A DNA stretch of 48,295 nucleotides from a virus: positions 1-48,295 of IMG/VR virus record IMGVR_UViG_3300045243_000033, one strand, 5' to 3'. Each line of letters begins with the position of its first letter. The first letter of the stretch is position 1. The notes under the pieces are model-generated. The model was not told the origin of the DNA. It did not search any database and was given only the letters and a program-made list of their open reading frames with translations. Positions 21,842 through 30,785 of the stretch are shown in pieces. The position numbers and the translations under genes are program-made.

Positions 21842-24800
21842 CGCATCATCCGATCCAATTGCTTGGCGTGGCTGTCATAGCCGTCGATCTCCTCGTTGGC
21901 GACATCAGCCGCCCACTGGTGGGCCCGGCGGGAACGGATCACGACCTCCACCGGATCGGGACGGTCGGAGATCACATCGCCGTGGATATGCACGTCGACA
22001 TCGAAGCCGCCGCCACCCGAGCCGCTGTGTCCGCCGCCCTGGGCTGCGCGGCGAAGCACTCGCATCGTGTCCTCTTGAGAGACGACGCCAACGCCGTGCT
22101 GGCCTCCGGGCACCAGAATCTCCGGGGGGTGGACCTTGGCCGAGCCGAAGGGAGGGATCATCCCGCCGCCGTGCTTCATTGGCCCGGTGTAATGGGCGTT
22201 GGGGTCGGTGACGAAGCTGGTCCCGTACCAGGCACGGAGGCCCTGCCCACCGTAGATCGACGCCATCGCCTCGGCGTTGATGACCGGGTTCAGCATCGCG
22301 CCGGTGCCGCCGAGGCGCTTGATCAGCGCGTCGTTGAAGCCGGTCGTGATCTGCCACAGGCCGTAGCCCTCGGTGCCACCGGGATCGTGGCCATGGGCGC
22401 CAGGGGCCATCGCTGACTCGCCCTTGGTCACCTGGGCCATCGTTACTCCTGGGATACGGCCCCGCCCGACCCACTCCGCCAGCTCGGCGATCTTGTTGAA
22501 CGGCATCGTCGCGCCACCGCTTACACCGCTGTCTGGGTACTGGCGGTTGTATTTCTGCAGGCTCGCGGGCAGTCCCTTGATAGGCGCACCGCGCTCGCCG
22601 ATGCCAGTGAGAGCGCTCGCAGCCTGCGAGTGCTGGCTGAGCCAATGGTTGGCCGCGTGCCAGACTTTGTCCAGCGCGCCCTGGCCGACGCGCCCCTCCA
22701 TGTTGTTGTGCGGGTGCAGGATCAGTCGCTTCAGTCGCTGCACCGCGGCGACTCCACCGGCGACCTTGCCCAGGCTGTCCAGAGCAAGGTGGATGTGGTT
22801 CAGGTGCTCGGCCCATACCGCGCCGAATGGACCAGCCCCGGAGAAGATCTGCCCGTTGGAAACGGCGAGGTTCGGATTGTGGATGCCCTCCAGAAGCGAC
22901 TTGTAAAGACCTGAGGACTTGACCCATGCCGCCGCCTTGTCCATGTAGCCGTAGTCGCTCGAGGCCATGTCTACCGCCTTGCCCTGGTAGTGGTAGGACC
23001 CGGCGACGTGGGTGCCATCGGTGGTCGCGGTCACCGCGAGGCCGGGGAAGTGCTGCTCCATGAGCCCGATGGCCGAGCGAACGGCGGGCACGACGTTCGT
23101 GGGGTGCCCGTCGAAGTTGACCGCCCCGCCCTTGGCGAACCCGAGGGAACTGCTTGCTCCGGTGCGGTTGAACAGGTCACCCAATCCGAAGCCGTAGGTG
23201 TGCTGCAGCGCCGAGGAGACGATTGGGACGTGATCCTCAGGTCGCAGGACCGCCTCGCCGCCGCGCACGCCGATTTGGTAGTTATCGATGGGGCTGTAGC
23301 CGGGGACGAAGCCGCCTAGCGCAAGGCCAGCACGAGTGCCCACGGGACCGTGCATCGCCTGGGGGTCGGCGTGGAACTGGATCGACTGCTTCACACCCAT
23401 CGCCTGCGCAGCCCTCGAGGTGTTCGATGTGAGCCAATTAAGGCCGCCGCCGACGACGTGGACCATGCCGTCGTAGGTCTTCGAGACGTGGACGGCGGAA
23501 TCCCCGACCGAGTTGGCGATCGAGTGGGTGGACTGGCCGGTGACCTTGGCGGCGGCCTCCATCTGAGCCTGCCACCGCTGGCTGTTGTTGGAGAACGCCC
23601 TGGTGAGCTGCTGAAGCTGGGTCTGGGTGATGTCGCCGGAATCGCGCGCCTGAATGGCGATGTCCTCCCACACCTTGCGCTGCTGCGCCGACATGTGGTG
23701 CCCCGCGTTGACGAGGGAGCCGTAGTGGTCCTTGAGCGAGTTGATCGCGTCCGAGGCCGACTTCGTGGACAGGCCGTCGATCTGCTTTTGCATCGACAAG
23801 ACGGCCCGATTGCCGCCGTGGACTCCGTCGGCGAAGGTGGAGATGGTCTTCTTGGCCTGTGCCACCGAGCCCCCGGAGCCGAAGAGGTCATCGAAGGCCC
23901 CACCGAGCACCGGGACCTGATGGGCGAGGCCGGAAACCTTGTCCTCGACACCGCCGATCGCACCGCCGAGGAGCGGGAGCTGCCGCAAGCCACGGGCAAC
24001 GAATGAACCCGGGCCGAGGGCCAGGTGCAAGCCGATATCACCAACCGCGTGCCCGACCGAACCGCCTGCGATGTCCTTGCCGGTAGCGATCCCCCCGAGG
24101 ACCGCGGTGCCCGCCGCGGCGACGGCGCCGCCACCGGCAAGCCGCGAGCCGCCGCCGAGCCGCGCCAGCAGCGCCCCGACCCCGCCCGCCTCTGCAGCAC
24201 CACCGGCCGCCCCCCCGAGGCCGCCACCGAAGCGCGTCGCGCTCCAGGCGACCATCAGCGCCGTTAGCGCCGAGATGTTCCCCACCTTGACCGAGTTCAG
24301 CGCGTTGAGGGTGTCGCGAATCGCCGCAGACACCGGGACGATCGCCACCGAGAGCGGCTCCATGGTCTGGGCGAAGTTGCCGAGCGCCGAGCCGAGAATC
24401 TCAACCGTGTGCAGGACGTTGATGAAAAACTGATTGACCTCGTGGTGGTGGTGGTCGATCCAGTTGGCCCAGTTGTTGAGGCCGTCTGCCATCCCCTGGA
24501 TCGCGTGGCCGCCCTCACGGGCCCCGCGGGTGTTGGTGAGGAACAGCGCCGAGAGGACGTGCCCCAGAGCGGAGGCAAGGTGGAACCACTCCCCGAACTG
24601 CTCGACGGTCTGGTGGACGTTGTGCTGGAGGCTGGCGGCGTTCTGCGTCGACTGCTCCCAGCCGTGCGTCACGTCCTGGAAGCCCTGGAGCATCCGCAGC
24701 ACGTCCGGCGCCGAGGCGACCGCGATTCGCTCCAGAACATGGCCGATGTTCTCGATGCCCCGCTCGAAGGGGCCGATGCCCTGGGCGAAGGTCTGGGTCA

Positions 24801-25680
24801 TCGTCTGGACGAAGGTGTGAAAGTCGGGCGTCTTCAGGACCGCGAAGAAGTGATCCATCGCTCCCCGGGCGGCGCCCATCGAGGTCTCGGCCGAGTGGGC
24901 GAACATCGGCAGCTGCTGCTCGGCGGCGTGAAGGCCGTCGCTGAGGAGCCCGAAGAACTGGTTCTGGGCGGGCATCGAGAGGTGGGCCCAACGAGTCTGG
25001 ATGTCGGCGAGGGAACGAGCGACCTTCTGCCCCGAGTCGGGGAGCGCAGCTTGCGCGGCGCTCAGCGCGAGGGTCGCAGTCTTCGCCTGCGCGGAGTCCT
25101 TGCCGTAGGTGGCGATCGCCGTGTTGAGGTTCTTCTGCGCGGTGGTCACGTTGCCCAGGGCGGTGACGGCGGGCTTTGCCGCGCCGAGGATTCCGGCGCC
25201 GCCTACCCCTGCCGCCGCTCCCGCCCCGAGTCCGAGTGCGCCGGCCCCGAGGACGCCCTGAAGGGCTGATGCCCCAATGGTGGGCGCGAACAGCGCACCA
25301 GCCCCCGCTGCCTTGGCGAGGAACGAGCCCTGGAAGAAGCCACCCGAGCCGAACACCGACGAGCCGCCGCCTCCTCCGGTCCCACCGATGCCTCCCACTC
25401 CCCCGGCCCCACCAATCGAAGCGACCTCGCGCTTCAGGAGCTCGGCCTTCGCCATCGCGGCGGAGATGTCCAGGTCTACGTTGGCGGTGGTGTCGAGGGA
25501 GTCGAGCTTTCCCTGGAGGCGGTCGGCGTCGAGCGATGCCTTGCCGGTGTCCAGGTCGACCGTCGCCGTGAACTTCTCGCGGGCGAAGCGCCCGGCATCG
25601 GCACGCGCCATATCCAGCCCGCGGTTAAACGGGGTGCGGTCGAGGGTCAGGGTTCCTTCGACATCCCCTGCCCTGAACAT
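21838..25680 (-). CDS. Tail tape measure protein with two peptidoglycan-hydrolase-like regions
   Basis: 1280 residues from ATG 25680, immediately after the chaperone stop. The first 900 residues show typical tape-measure helices, a Gly-rich hinge near residue 100, and transmembrane-like stretches (ALQGVLGAGALGLGAGAAAG). From about residue 870 a M15-like segment appears (TTDGTHVAGSYHYQGKAVDM near 890, HLNHIHLAL near 960). From about 1075 to 1150 there is a transglycosylase-like segment (VTKGESAM, GGTEGYGLWQITTGFN, NPVINAEAMASIYGGQG). It sets tail length and likely helps to pierce the wall during DNA entry. Confidence 0.9.
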   Translation of the reverse strand: MFRAGDVEGTLTLDRTPFNRGLDMARADAGRFAREKFTATVDLDTGKASLDADRLQGKLDSLDTTANVDLDISAAMAKAELLKREVASIGGAGGVGGIGGTGGGGGSSVFGSGGFFQGSFLAKAAGAGALFAPTIGASALQGVLGAGALGLGAGAAAGVGGAGILGAAKPAVTALGNVTTAQKNLNTAIATYGKDSAQAKTATLALSAAQAALPDSGQKVARSLADIQTRWAHLSMPAQNQFFGLLSDGLHAAEQQLPMFAHSAETSMGAARGAMDHFFAVLKTPDFHTFVQTMTQTFAQGIGPFERGIENIGHVLERIAVASAPDVLRMLQGFQDVTHGWEQSTQNAASLQHNVHQTVEQFGEWFHLASALGHVLSALFLTNTRGAREGGHAIQGMADGLNNWANWIDHHHHEVNQFFINVLHTVEILGSALGNFAQTMEPLSVAIVPVSAAIRDTLNALNSVKVGNISALTALMVAWSATRFGGGLGGAAGGAAEAGGVGALLARLGGGSRLAGGGAVAAAGTAVLGGIATGKDIAGGSVGHAVGDIGLHLALGPGSFVARGLRQLPLLGGAIGGVEDKVSGLAHQVPVLGGAFDDLFGSGGSVAQAKKTISTFADGVHGGNRAVLSMQKQIDGLSTKSASDAINSLKDHYGSLVNAGHHMSAQQRKVWEDIAIQARDSGDITQTQLQQLTRAFSNNSQRWQAQMEAAAKVTGQSTHSIANSVGDSAVHVSKTYDGMVHVVGGGLNWLTSNTSRAAQAMGVKQSIQFHADPQAMHGPVGTRAGLALGGFVPGYSPIDNYQIGVRGGEAVLRPEDHVPIVSSALQHTYGFGLGDLFNRTGASSSLGFAKGGAVNFDGHPTNVVPAVRSAIGLMEQHFPGLAVTATTDGTHVAGSYHYQGKAVDMASSDYGYMDKAAAWVKSSGLYKSLLEGIHNPNLAVSNGQIFSGAGPFGAVWAEHLNHIHLALDSLGKVAGGVAAVQRLKRLILHPHNNMEGRVGQGALDKVWHAANHWLSQHSQAASALTGIGERGAPIKGLPASLQKYNRQYPDSGVSGGATMPFNKIAELAEWVGRGRIPGVTMAQVTKGESAMAPGAHGHDPGGTEGYGLWQITTGFNDALIKRLGGTGAMLNPVINAEAMASIYGGQGLRAWYGTSFVTDPNAHYTGPMKHGGGMIPPFGSAKVHPPEILVPGGQHGVGVVSQEDTMRVLRRAAQGGGHSGSGGGGFDVDVHIHGDVISDRPDPVEVVIRSRRAHQWAADVANEEIDGYDSHAKQLDRMMR

Positions 25681-25932
25681 CTACGGCACCTGCCTCACGT
25701 TGAACCCCAGCTCGCCGAGGCTGGCCAGGGAGCCGTCACCGGGCGATCCGCCTTCGTCGGTATCGGCGAGCAGCTGCTCCATGATCGAGTCGTGCTCGTG
25801 CCAGGGAAGGGCCCTGACGGCTTCGAGCGTCATGCCGATCTCCTGGTGGAGCAGGCGCCGGAGTGCGTAGCGACGCTCCCTCGCATCCGGCCCTCCGCTC
25901 AGTCGCTCGTATCGCTGGACGGCGTAGGGTTT
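25681..25932 (-). CDS. Tail assembly chaperone, frameshift extension
   Basis: 83 codons in the -1 frame relative to the upstream chaperone, from AAA 25932 to TAG 25681-25683, directly before the tape measure ATG. No independent start is obvious. The peptide (DARERRYALRRLLHQEIGMT, AVRALPWHEHDSIMEQLL) looks like the C-terminal half of siphophage G/T chaperones. It is almost certainly translated as a fusion of about 214 residues through the slippery site at 25926-25932. Confidence 0.8.
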   Translation of the reverse strand, partial: KPYAVQRYERLSGGPDARERRYALRRLLHQEIGMTLEAVRALPWHEHDSIMEQLLADTDEGGSPGDGSLASLGELGFNVRQVP

Positions 25933-26324
25933 GAGAGCAACCCCATCAGCCAGCCGATGAAGGCGTCCTGGACTCGCCCGGGGAGCGCCTTGATCTCCTG
26001 CTCGGAGGGCGTGTTGGAGCAGACGGCCGCCACGTGCTTTAGCTGAGCCGGCGCCATCGCCTTTCGCTTCTCGTCCGGGATCGAGGCGAACTTCTTGGTC
26101 AGCTCCGCGCGGCTGTCGGGATCCAGGGGATCGAAGCCCTCGAGCTCGGCGAGGTCGATGCCCGCGTCGGCGAGGACCTGGCGTCGACCCTCCCAGAAGG
26201 CGTCCAGCTTCGCGCGGGACGGCTCGGGGATCGTGCCCTTGGACAGTGGCTTGCCGTCCTCGCCCTTGTAGGCGCTGAGGTCGTAGTCAAGCGGCGTTAC
26301 CGCGTTGGCGGCATCGAATCCCAT
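25899..26324 (-). CDS. Tail assembly chaperone (short form)
   Basis: 141 residues from ATG 26324, with a strong GGAGG 6 bases upstream. Helical and charged, with LPGRVQDAFIGWLMGLLSNP at the end. It lies between the tail tube and tape measure genes, as lambda G does. The final codons include the A AAC CCT heptamer, where a -1 slip gives a longer form. The short form ends at TGA 25899-25901. It should fold or hold the tape measure during tail assembly. Confidence 0.8.
   Translation of the reverse strand: MGFDAANAVTPLDYDLSAYKGEDGKPLSKGTIPEPSRAKLDAFWEGRRQVLADAGIDLAELEGFDPLDPDSRAELTKKFASIPDEKRKAMAPAQLKHVAAVCSNTPSEQEIKALPGRVQDAFIGWLMGLLSNPTPSSDTSD
25926..25932 (-). promoter_or_regulatory. -1 programmed frameshift heptamer (AAACCCT)
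   Basis: In the reading frame of the chaperone gene the codons are TCA AAC CCT, so the heptamer is A AAC CCT, a perfect X XXY YYZ slippery sequence. A -1 slip opens a frame that runs without a stop for 83 codons, to the tape measure start. This arrangement is the classic G/GT frameshift of long-tailed phages. Confidence 0.85.
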
Positions 26325-26395
26325 CGGGGAACCTCCATATGTAGGCCGCTCGGGGCGGCGAGGATTAGTGCGGGCCGAGACCGGCCAGTGGCACG

Positions 26396-26427
26396 AGCGT
26401 GGCGGGTCGAAGCCCGCATTTCACGCT
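26396..26427. repeat. Nested hairpin after the tail tube gene
   Basis: AGCGTG (26396-26401) pairs with CACGCT (26422-26427), and inside it GCGGG (26402-26406) pairs with CCCGC (26413-26417). The structure overlaps the tail tube stop codon. No T-run follows on the minus strand, so it is more likely a processing or partial-attenuation hairpin. It could reduce expression of the downstream chaperones relative to the abundant tube protein. Confidence 0.55.
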
Positions 26428-27004
26428 AGAGGGCGTTCGCCGTCTTCTCGATGATGGCGATGTTGCTTGGATCGACGAGCGCGCGGAAGGTGACCGCGTA
26501 ACGGCGGGCATCCGCGGCCCGGCGATAGGCGACCTGAGCGTTGGCGGTCGAAGAGACGATCGGGACCTGAACGCGGCGATAGAAGCCGGCGGGGCCGATG
26601 CCCTCGAAGATCAGCGCCAGCTGGTCCAGCTTGGAGGCGAGGGTGAGGGTGCGCTTGCCCATCACGCCCGTGGAGGCCGCGACGACGGCGATCGTTCCGC
26701 CGCCGAAGGCGAGCTTCATCGTCTCGAGCGTGTCCTCGGAGAGGACCGTGGCGTAGTTGAGGTCGGTCGTCTGAACCGGGGTGTTAACGGGGGTAGCCTG
26801 CTCGTCGACGTTGATGTCGTTGGTGTTCTGCGTGAACGACTGGGTGACGCCTTCCTGGGTGGCGCCTGAGTAGACGAAGGGCGTGGTGATCGTCACGTCG
26901 TCGGCGGGGAAAGAGCTTCCGACTGGAGCGAGCCACAGCTGGCCCCCACCAACGAGCACATTCTCGCGGTGGATGGTGCCCGGCATCGGGGTGGCGGCAG
27001 GCAT
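26426..27004 (-). CDS. Major tail tube protein
   Basis: 192 residues from ATG 27004 (ATGA-type coupling). It is beta-rich with features of siphophage tube proteins: VLVGGGQLWLAPVG near residue 16, FVYSGATQEGVTQSFTQNTN near 43, a long loop, then GPAGFYRRVQVPIVSSTANA and RRYAVTFRALVDPSN. Position between tail terminator and chaperones is diagnostic. Confidence 0.8.
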   Translation of the reverse strand: MPAATPMPGTIHRENVLVGGGQLWLAPVGSSFPADDVTITTPFVYSGATQEGVTQSFTQNTNDINVDEQATPVNTPVQTTDLNYATVLSEDTLETMKLAFGGGTIAVVAASTGVMGKRTLTLASKLDQLALIFEGIGPAGFYRRVQVPIVSSTANAQVAYRRAADARRYAVTFRALVDPSNIAIIEKTANAL

Positions 27005-27222
27005 CAGCTATCAACCTCCTCAAGCGGCACTCGGTTCGCCTCAGCCACCTCGCGGAGCTTCTCGAGCTGGCTCTTGGTCACCTCGGCAGGCTCCCCGCGA
27101 ACGAGCACACTGGGCTCCAGGCCCCTGATGCCGTGCTCGAAGCTGTCAACCGGGTAGCCCAGCTCGACCTTCACCTTGCCGCTGTCGCCCGAATCAGGCA
27201 CGCCCGGGAGGCTGCCAGCCAT
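27004..27222 (-). CDS. Small tail-region protein
   Basis: 72 residues from ATG 27222. Contains KVKVELGYPVDSFEHGIRGL and a C-terminal helix (KSQLEKLREVAEANRVPLEE). No family recognised. Lying between tail terminator and tube genes, it is likely a structural or assembly accessory. Confidence 0.6.
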   Translation of the reverse strand: MAGSLPGVPDSGDSGKVKVELGYPVDSFEHGIRGLEPSVLVRGEPAEVTKSQLEKLREVAEANRVPLEEVDS

Positions 27223-27241
27223 TCCCGATAGACCGCTTCCG

Positions 27242-27643
27242 CTACGCCGAGATAGGCGTGCGGGCGATTTCGAGCACGTAGGTCGCGCTGAAGACGGCCC
27301 TGCGCGAGGACGGATCGTCGAGTCCCACGAAGCCGGGGCCGGCGAACTGCTGGATGTTGGTCACGTGCCTGCCGCCGATCACGAGCGGCGGCACCGGGTC
27401 CAGGAACGCCGCATCCACCGCACTCATCAGCGCCTCAGCGGAGCCGGGATCGGACTGCTTGCCGCGCACCAGCGCCCGCACCGCCGGACGGTCGAACTGC
27501 TGCTCGTAGGTGGGTGAGAGCGCCGGTGGGAGCTCAAGCACCACCACCTCGTCCGGCATCCCCGGCAGATCACCCTCGAAGCGGATCTCGGCGGTGATCC
27601 CCTTCGTGGCCAGGTAGGCGGCGACGTCAGCCGAGGAGAGCAC
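27242..27643 (-). CDS. Tail terminator-like protein
   Basis: 133 residues from ATG 27643. N-terminal helix (SSADVAAYLATKGI), then strand-rich segments (GMPDEVVVLELPPALSPTYE, RPAVRALVRGKQ, EALMSAVDAAFLD) and a C-terminal strand (FSATYVLEIARTP). This alpha/beta layout and the position after the HK97 gp10-like protein fit the minor capsid/tail-completion family that caps the tail tube. Confidence 0.7.
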   Translation of the reverse strand: MLSSADVAAYLATKGITAEIRFEGDLPGMPDEVVVLELPPALSPTYEQQFDRPAVRALVRGKQSDPGSAEALMSAVDAAFLDPVPPLVIGGRHVTNIQQFAGPGFVGLDDPSSRRAVFSATYVLEIARTPISA

Positions 27644-28022
27644 CGGCGAACTCCTCGCTCACGCTCGCCTCGCCAGACTCCGCCAGGTGGCCTGTCTTGC
27701 GCGGTATCCGGCGCTGGGCCTCGCCCAGGAGATCATGCGTGACGCGCTCCATCGGCGCCCTGGCGCCCTGCTCGATCACGTCCCTGGCGATCTCGGCGAA
27801 GTAGCGCTCTGCGTTCTCCAGCAGCGAGTTCTCCATGTAGTGGGCGCCAGTGCCGGGGGTCGTGTAGTTGCGAATCAGCACCCCAGCGTTCGGGCCGCTG
27901 AACCAGGTCCCGCGCTCCTGGGGCACGGCGATCTTGTCCGGACTGAAGCTGACCCGGCCGATGATCTTGCCGTCGCCGACCTTTTCCTGGAGGCGTCGAG
28001 TGCCCTCCGCGAAGCCGCCCAT
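27627..28022 (-). CDS. HK97 gp10-like head-tail protein
   Basis: 131 residues from ATG 28022; longer upstream frame is shadow. It ends with the family signature: ERYFAEIARDVIEQGARAPM, then HDLLGEAQRRIPRKTGHLAE followed by SGEASV (the RxPxxTGxLxxS pattern of gp10-like neck proteins). It probably connects head and tail. Confidence 0.75.
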   Translation of the reverse strand: MGGFAEGTRRLQEKVGDGKIIGRVSFSPDKIAVPQERGTWFSGPNAGVLIRNYTTPGTGAHYMENSLLENAERYFAEIARDVIEQGARAPMERVTHDLLGEAQRRIPRKTGHLAESGEASVSEEFAGALLG

Positions 28023-28483
28023 CAGGCCTCCCGCAGCACGCCGGAGGTGAGGAAGCCGTGGTAGTCGGGGGTCAGAATCGAGGGGGTGACGGTGACCGTC
28101 GGCGGGTCCGACGTCGGGTCGCCGGTGCGCTCCCACTTGCCGCCGCTCTTCGCCGTGCCGTCGACGTACCAGCTGTGGCCCTTGCCCGGGAGGAAAACCA
28201 TTAGGCAGCGCCCGTCGGGGCCGATCATGTCGCCATAGATGTCACCCTGCTTCGGGTGGGTGGTGGCGTCGTACATCGCGCCGGGCCCGAAGTCCTTGAG
28301 GGTGCCGCGGCGGCCGTCGCGCGCGACCATGATCGGTGAGGCGGAGCGCCACTCGCGGCCCTCCTTCCACTCGTCGAAGTCGACCTCGTCGGCGAGCACA
28401 TTGCCGTCGTCGTCATAGACGCGGTGCAGGAGCGGGTCGGCGTAGGTGAGCCAGAAGCAGGGAATCTCGTCGCCGACGGCCAT
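28022..28483 (-). CDS. Head-tail connector/neck protein
   Basis: 153 residues from ATG 28483, coupled TGATG to the gene above. Strand-rich with IPCFWLTYADPLLHRVYDDD near the start and MIGPDGRCLMVFLPGKGHSW near residue 95. No firm family. Located between a DUF1320-like adaptor and the gp10-like protein, so probably a head-completion protein. Confidence 0.65.
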   Translation of the reverse strand: MAVGDEIPCFWLTYADPLLHRVYDDDGNVLADEVDFDEWKEGREWRSASPIMVARDGRRGTLKDFGPGAMYDATTHPKQGDIYGDMIGPDGRCLMVFLPGKGHSWYVDGTAKSGGKWERTGDPTSDPPTVTVTPSILTPDYHGFLTSGVLREA

Positions 28484-28947
28484 CAGCGCACCCATGGAGG
28501 GAAGGCGTCAGGTGGCATTGGCCCGAGACCGAGGTCCTCGAACGTGAAGAGTGATCCTTCGTATGGGTTCACGACGGCGACGCCTCCTGGCCGCGCCTCC
28601 TCCTCGACCTCCTGGGTCAGGTCGAGCTTGCCCGAGGCTGCCGCCGCCAGGAGGGCCTCGGCGCGCTTGTAGCGCAGGGCCACCGGATGCTCGTTGGGCA
28701 CCGGGTTTCCCTGGCGATGCGTGAGCGTGGCCAGGTAGGCGGCGACGTCGCGGACGATCCCCTGGATGACCACCGGGACGTCGGCGAACGGCGCCCCCTT
28801 CACCATCCCGTCCACCTCTGCGCTCGCCTCCACTAGAGCGTCGGTGAGCTGAGCGTCCTCGAGCGAGGCAGCGGTCGCGGGCGAGTCGAAGTCGCCATCG
28901 GGAGCAAGAGCGGTGCGGACGTCATTGACGGTCGCGTAGAGGGACAT
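28483..28947 (-). CDS. Head-tail adaptor (DUF1320-like)
   Basis: 154 residues from ATG 28947. LYATVNDVRTALAPDGDFDS and LTDALVEASAEVDGMVKG near the start, then IVRDVAAYLATLTHRQGNPV and ALRYKRAEALLAAAASGKLD, match the helical adaptor fold (gp6/DUF1320 type). An 11-codon mini-ORF (28947-28982) ends in TGATG at its start and may couple it to the upstream gene. Confidence 0.75.
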   Translation of the reverse strand: MSLYATVNDVRTALAPDGDFDSPATAASLEDAQLTDALVEASAEVDGMVKGAPFADVPVVIQGIVRDVAAYLATLTHRQGNPVPNEHPVALRYKRAEALLAAAASGKLDLTQEVEEEARPGGVAVVNPYEGSLFTFEDLGLGPMPPDAFPPWVR

Positions 28948-28987
28948 CAGCCTTCGCCCCTATCGGCCGACCAGGCGGCCATGTGGG

Positions 28988-29440
28988 TTACTCCTGAGGC
29001 GAGGACGCGGCGTGCTCGCGCAGAGCCTTGAGGAGATCGTCGGAGGTCACGTTGCCGTCCTTGCCGGTGCCCGTCACCTGCAGGCCGAGCTCGTTGACAC
29101 GCCCCTGGCGCTCCTTCTTCGTCAGCGAGTCGAGGTCATCATCGACCGCCGGCTTGCCGGACTCGACCCGATCCACCGCAGCGTCGTGCTCCTCGGCCTG
29201 GCCGGTGATGGCGTCGGCCTCGGCGTTGAGTCGCTCTGCCTCCGCCCGCAGGGCCTCGGCACGCTTGCGCTGCGACTCGCCGGGGAGCTCGAAAGCCTTC
29301 TGCAGGCGCTCGTACTCGCTGTCGGAGAGCTCCACCAGGTCGCCCTTGCGGAAGCGCTCGATCACCTGGTCGTCGCCCTTGCCGGTGATCCGCGTGTAGC
29401 GGGCGCCGGTCAGGACGTAGGTCTTCGTGGAGACGCTCAT
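28988..29440 (-). CDS. Head protein with coiled coil, unknown
   Basis: 150 residues from ATG 29440 (ATGA overlap with the capsid gene). N-terminal strands (TYVLTGARYTRITGKGDDQV) resemble the small beta-barrel of gpFII-like domains. A long charged helix follows (SQRKRAEALRAEAERLNAEA), and the C-terminus (KKERQGRVNELGLQVTGTGK) looks like an LEM/HeH-like mini-domain. Probably a minor head or head-tail component. Confidence 0.6.
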   Translation of the reverse strand: MSVSTKTYVLTGARYTRITGKGDDQVIERFRKGDLVELSDSEYERLQKAFELPGESQRKRAEALRAEAERLNAEADAITGQAEEHDAAVDRVESGKPAVDDDLDSLTKKERQGRVNELGLQVTGTGKDGNVTSDDLLKALREHAASSPQE

Positions 29441-30339
29441 GGCGTCACCGTTCCAGTGATCTGAGCGATCGCGAGCGGCTCATCGATTGCAACGGCCGAC
29501 TGGCGCAGGGTGTCCGAGCGCCATGCCTCGTTCTCGCGCTTCCAGAAGTAGAGCTCCGAAACCGACAGCGGCCGCTCATCGACGATCGCGCCGATGGTCT
29601 TCGCCTCGAGGATCAGGGGCGACGCGTCGGGGACGCTGTAGGAGACGTAGACGTCGAGGCCGGAAACCTGACGCGGAAGCTTGCCGAGCAGCTCGGGCCG
29701 GTCTGAGGCGATGTTCCCCTGGAAGACCCGGTTCACCTCGTCGGCGCCCTCGAGGATCGTCGCCAGTGTCGGGCTGATCGCCATCGCGTTGGGGTTGAAG
29801 CCCCGCTTCTCGTCCACGATCACCTGCTTGGCAGCGGCGATGTCGGCGCGGATCTTGGTACCCGAGGGCGCGTCCCAGGCCGCAGTGGCCGGGATCACGT
29901 GGCTCGGATCCACACCGGCGAGGACGGCTGTCATGAAGGTGCCGTCGATCGCGCGGATGACCGTGTTCTTGACCAGCTGGATCTGCTTGTTGACGCGATC
30001 CATCTGGTTGCGCCGGCGCATCTCCTCGGAGATGACCACGCTCAAGCCGCGCTTGCGTGTCGGCTCGAACTTCGGCACGCCGACATCGGTCATCGCGACC
30101 GGGATCTCGCCGAATTCGGCGACGATCTCTGGGTCGTTCTCCGCGAACAGCGGCGGCGACTCGAAGTACTGGACGACCCCGCCCGGTGCATCCCCGCCGC
30201 CGCGCAGCAGCTGGTCGGCGATGAACTTCTGATCGAGGATGTCGAGGATCCGCTCCTGGATCAGGGTGGGCTGGCGGAGCAGCGTGTTGACGGTGATCCG
30301 GGGGCCGGAGTCGGCGGATGCCCAGCGTACGGGAGGCAT
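29437..30339 (-). CDS. Major capsid protein
   Basis: 300 residues from ATG 30339. The predicted order, a long N-terminal helix, EFGEIPVAMTDVGVPKFEPT, KRGLSVVISEEMRRRNQMDR, NPNAMAISPTLATILEGADE and VSGLDVYVSYSVPDASPLIL, fits HK97-fold capsid proteins. It sits after a decoration protein and protease/scaffold gene, as expected. Length is at the short side of the family. Confidence 0.85.
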   Translation of the reverse strand: MPPVRWASADSGPRITVNTLLRQPTLIQERILDILDQKFIADQLLRGGGDAPGGVVQYFESPPLFAENDPEIVAEFGEIPVAMTDVGVPKFEPTRKRGLSVVISEEMRRRNQMDRVNKQIQLVKNTVIRAIDGTFMTAVLAGVDPSHVIPATAAWDAPSGTKIRADIAAAKQVIVDEKRGFNPNAMAISPTLATILEGADEVNRVFQGNIASDRPELLGKLPRQVSGLDVYVSYSVPDASPLILEAKTIGAIVDERPLSVSELYFWKRENEAWRSDTLRQSAVAIDEPLAIAQITGTVTP

Positions 30340-30785
30340 CAGTAGATCACCGCCAGTCCGACCGCACCGAGCGAGACCGCGTTGAGCGCCTCACCGATGA
30401 TCGCCCGGGTGTTGGTGATGCTGGTGCCCGCGTGGGCCAAGTCTGAGATGTCCACCGCCGGCAGCGGGGTGACCTGGCCGCTCGCGGCCGCGATCAGCTT
30501 GTCTCCCGGGTTCGCTGCGGCGGCGAAGGTGACTGCGATGACGCAGAAGCGGGAGACTGGCAGGCCGAGCGCGTCGCCGACCTTGACCTGCTCGGGCGAG
30601 AGGATGGTGGCGAGAGCGTCCTTGCGGGCGACGCCGCAGACCTTCAGCGAGGCCGCGCCGGCGGGCTGCACCAACCGGGTGCCGTTGATCCGCTCGACCA
30701 ACTGGCCGCCGGTGATCGCCGCGTTGGGCGTGTAAGAGATGGTGAGGGCTGCACCCTCGCCGAACTGTGGGCTGACGGCACTCAC
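30339..30785 (-). CDS. Capsid decoration-like protein (DUF2190 type)
   Basis: 148 residues from ATG 30785. NAAITGGQLVERINGTRLVQ and SLKVCGVARKDALATIL, then VSRFCVIAVTFAAAANPGDK, RAIIGEALNAVSLGAVGLAV make up the small beta-fold that trims capsid surfaces in many siphophages. It overlaps the capsid start by one base. Confidence 0.75.
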   Translation of the reverse strand: MSAVSPQFGEGAALTISYTPNAAITGGQLVERINGTRLVQPAGAASLKVCGVARKDALATILSPEQVKVGDALGLPVSRFCVIAVTFAAAANPGDKLIAAASGQVTPLPAVDISDLAHAGTSITNTRAIIGEALNAVSLGAVGLAVIY

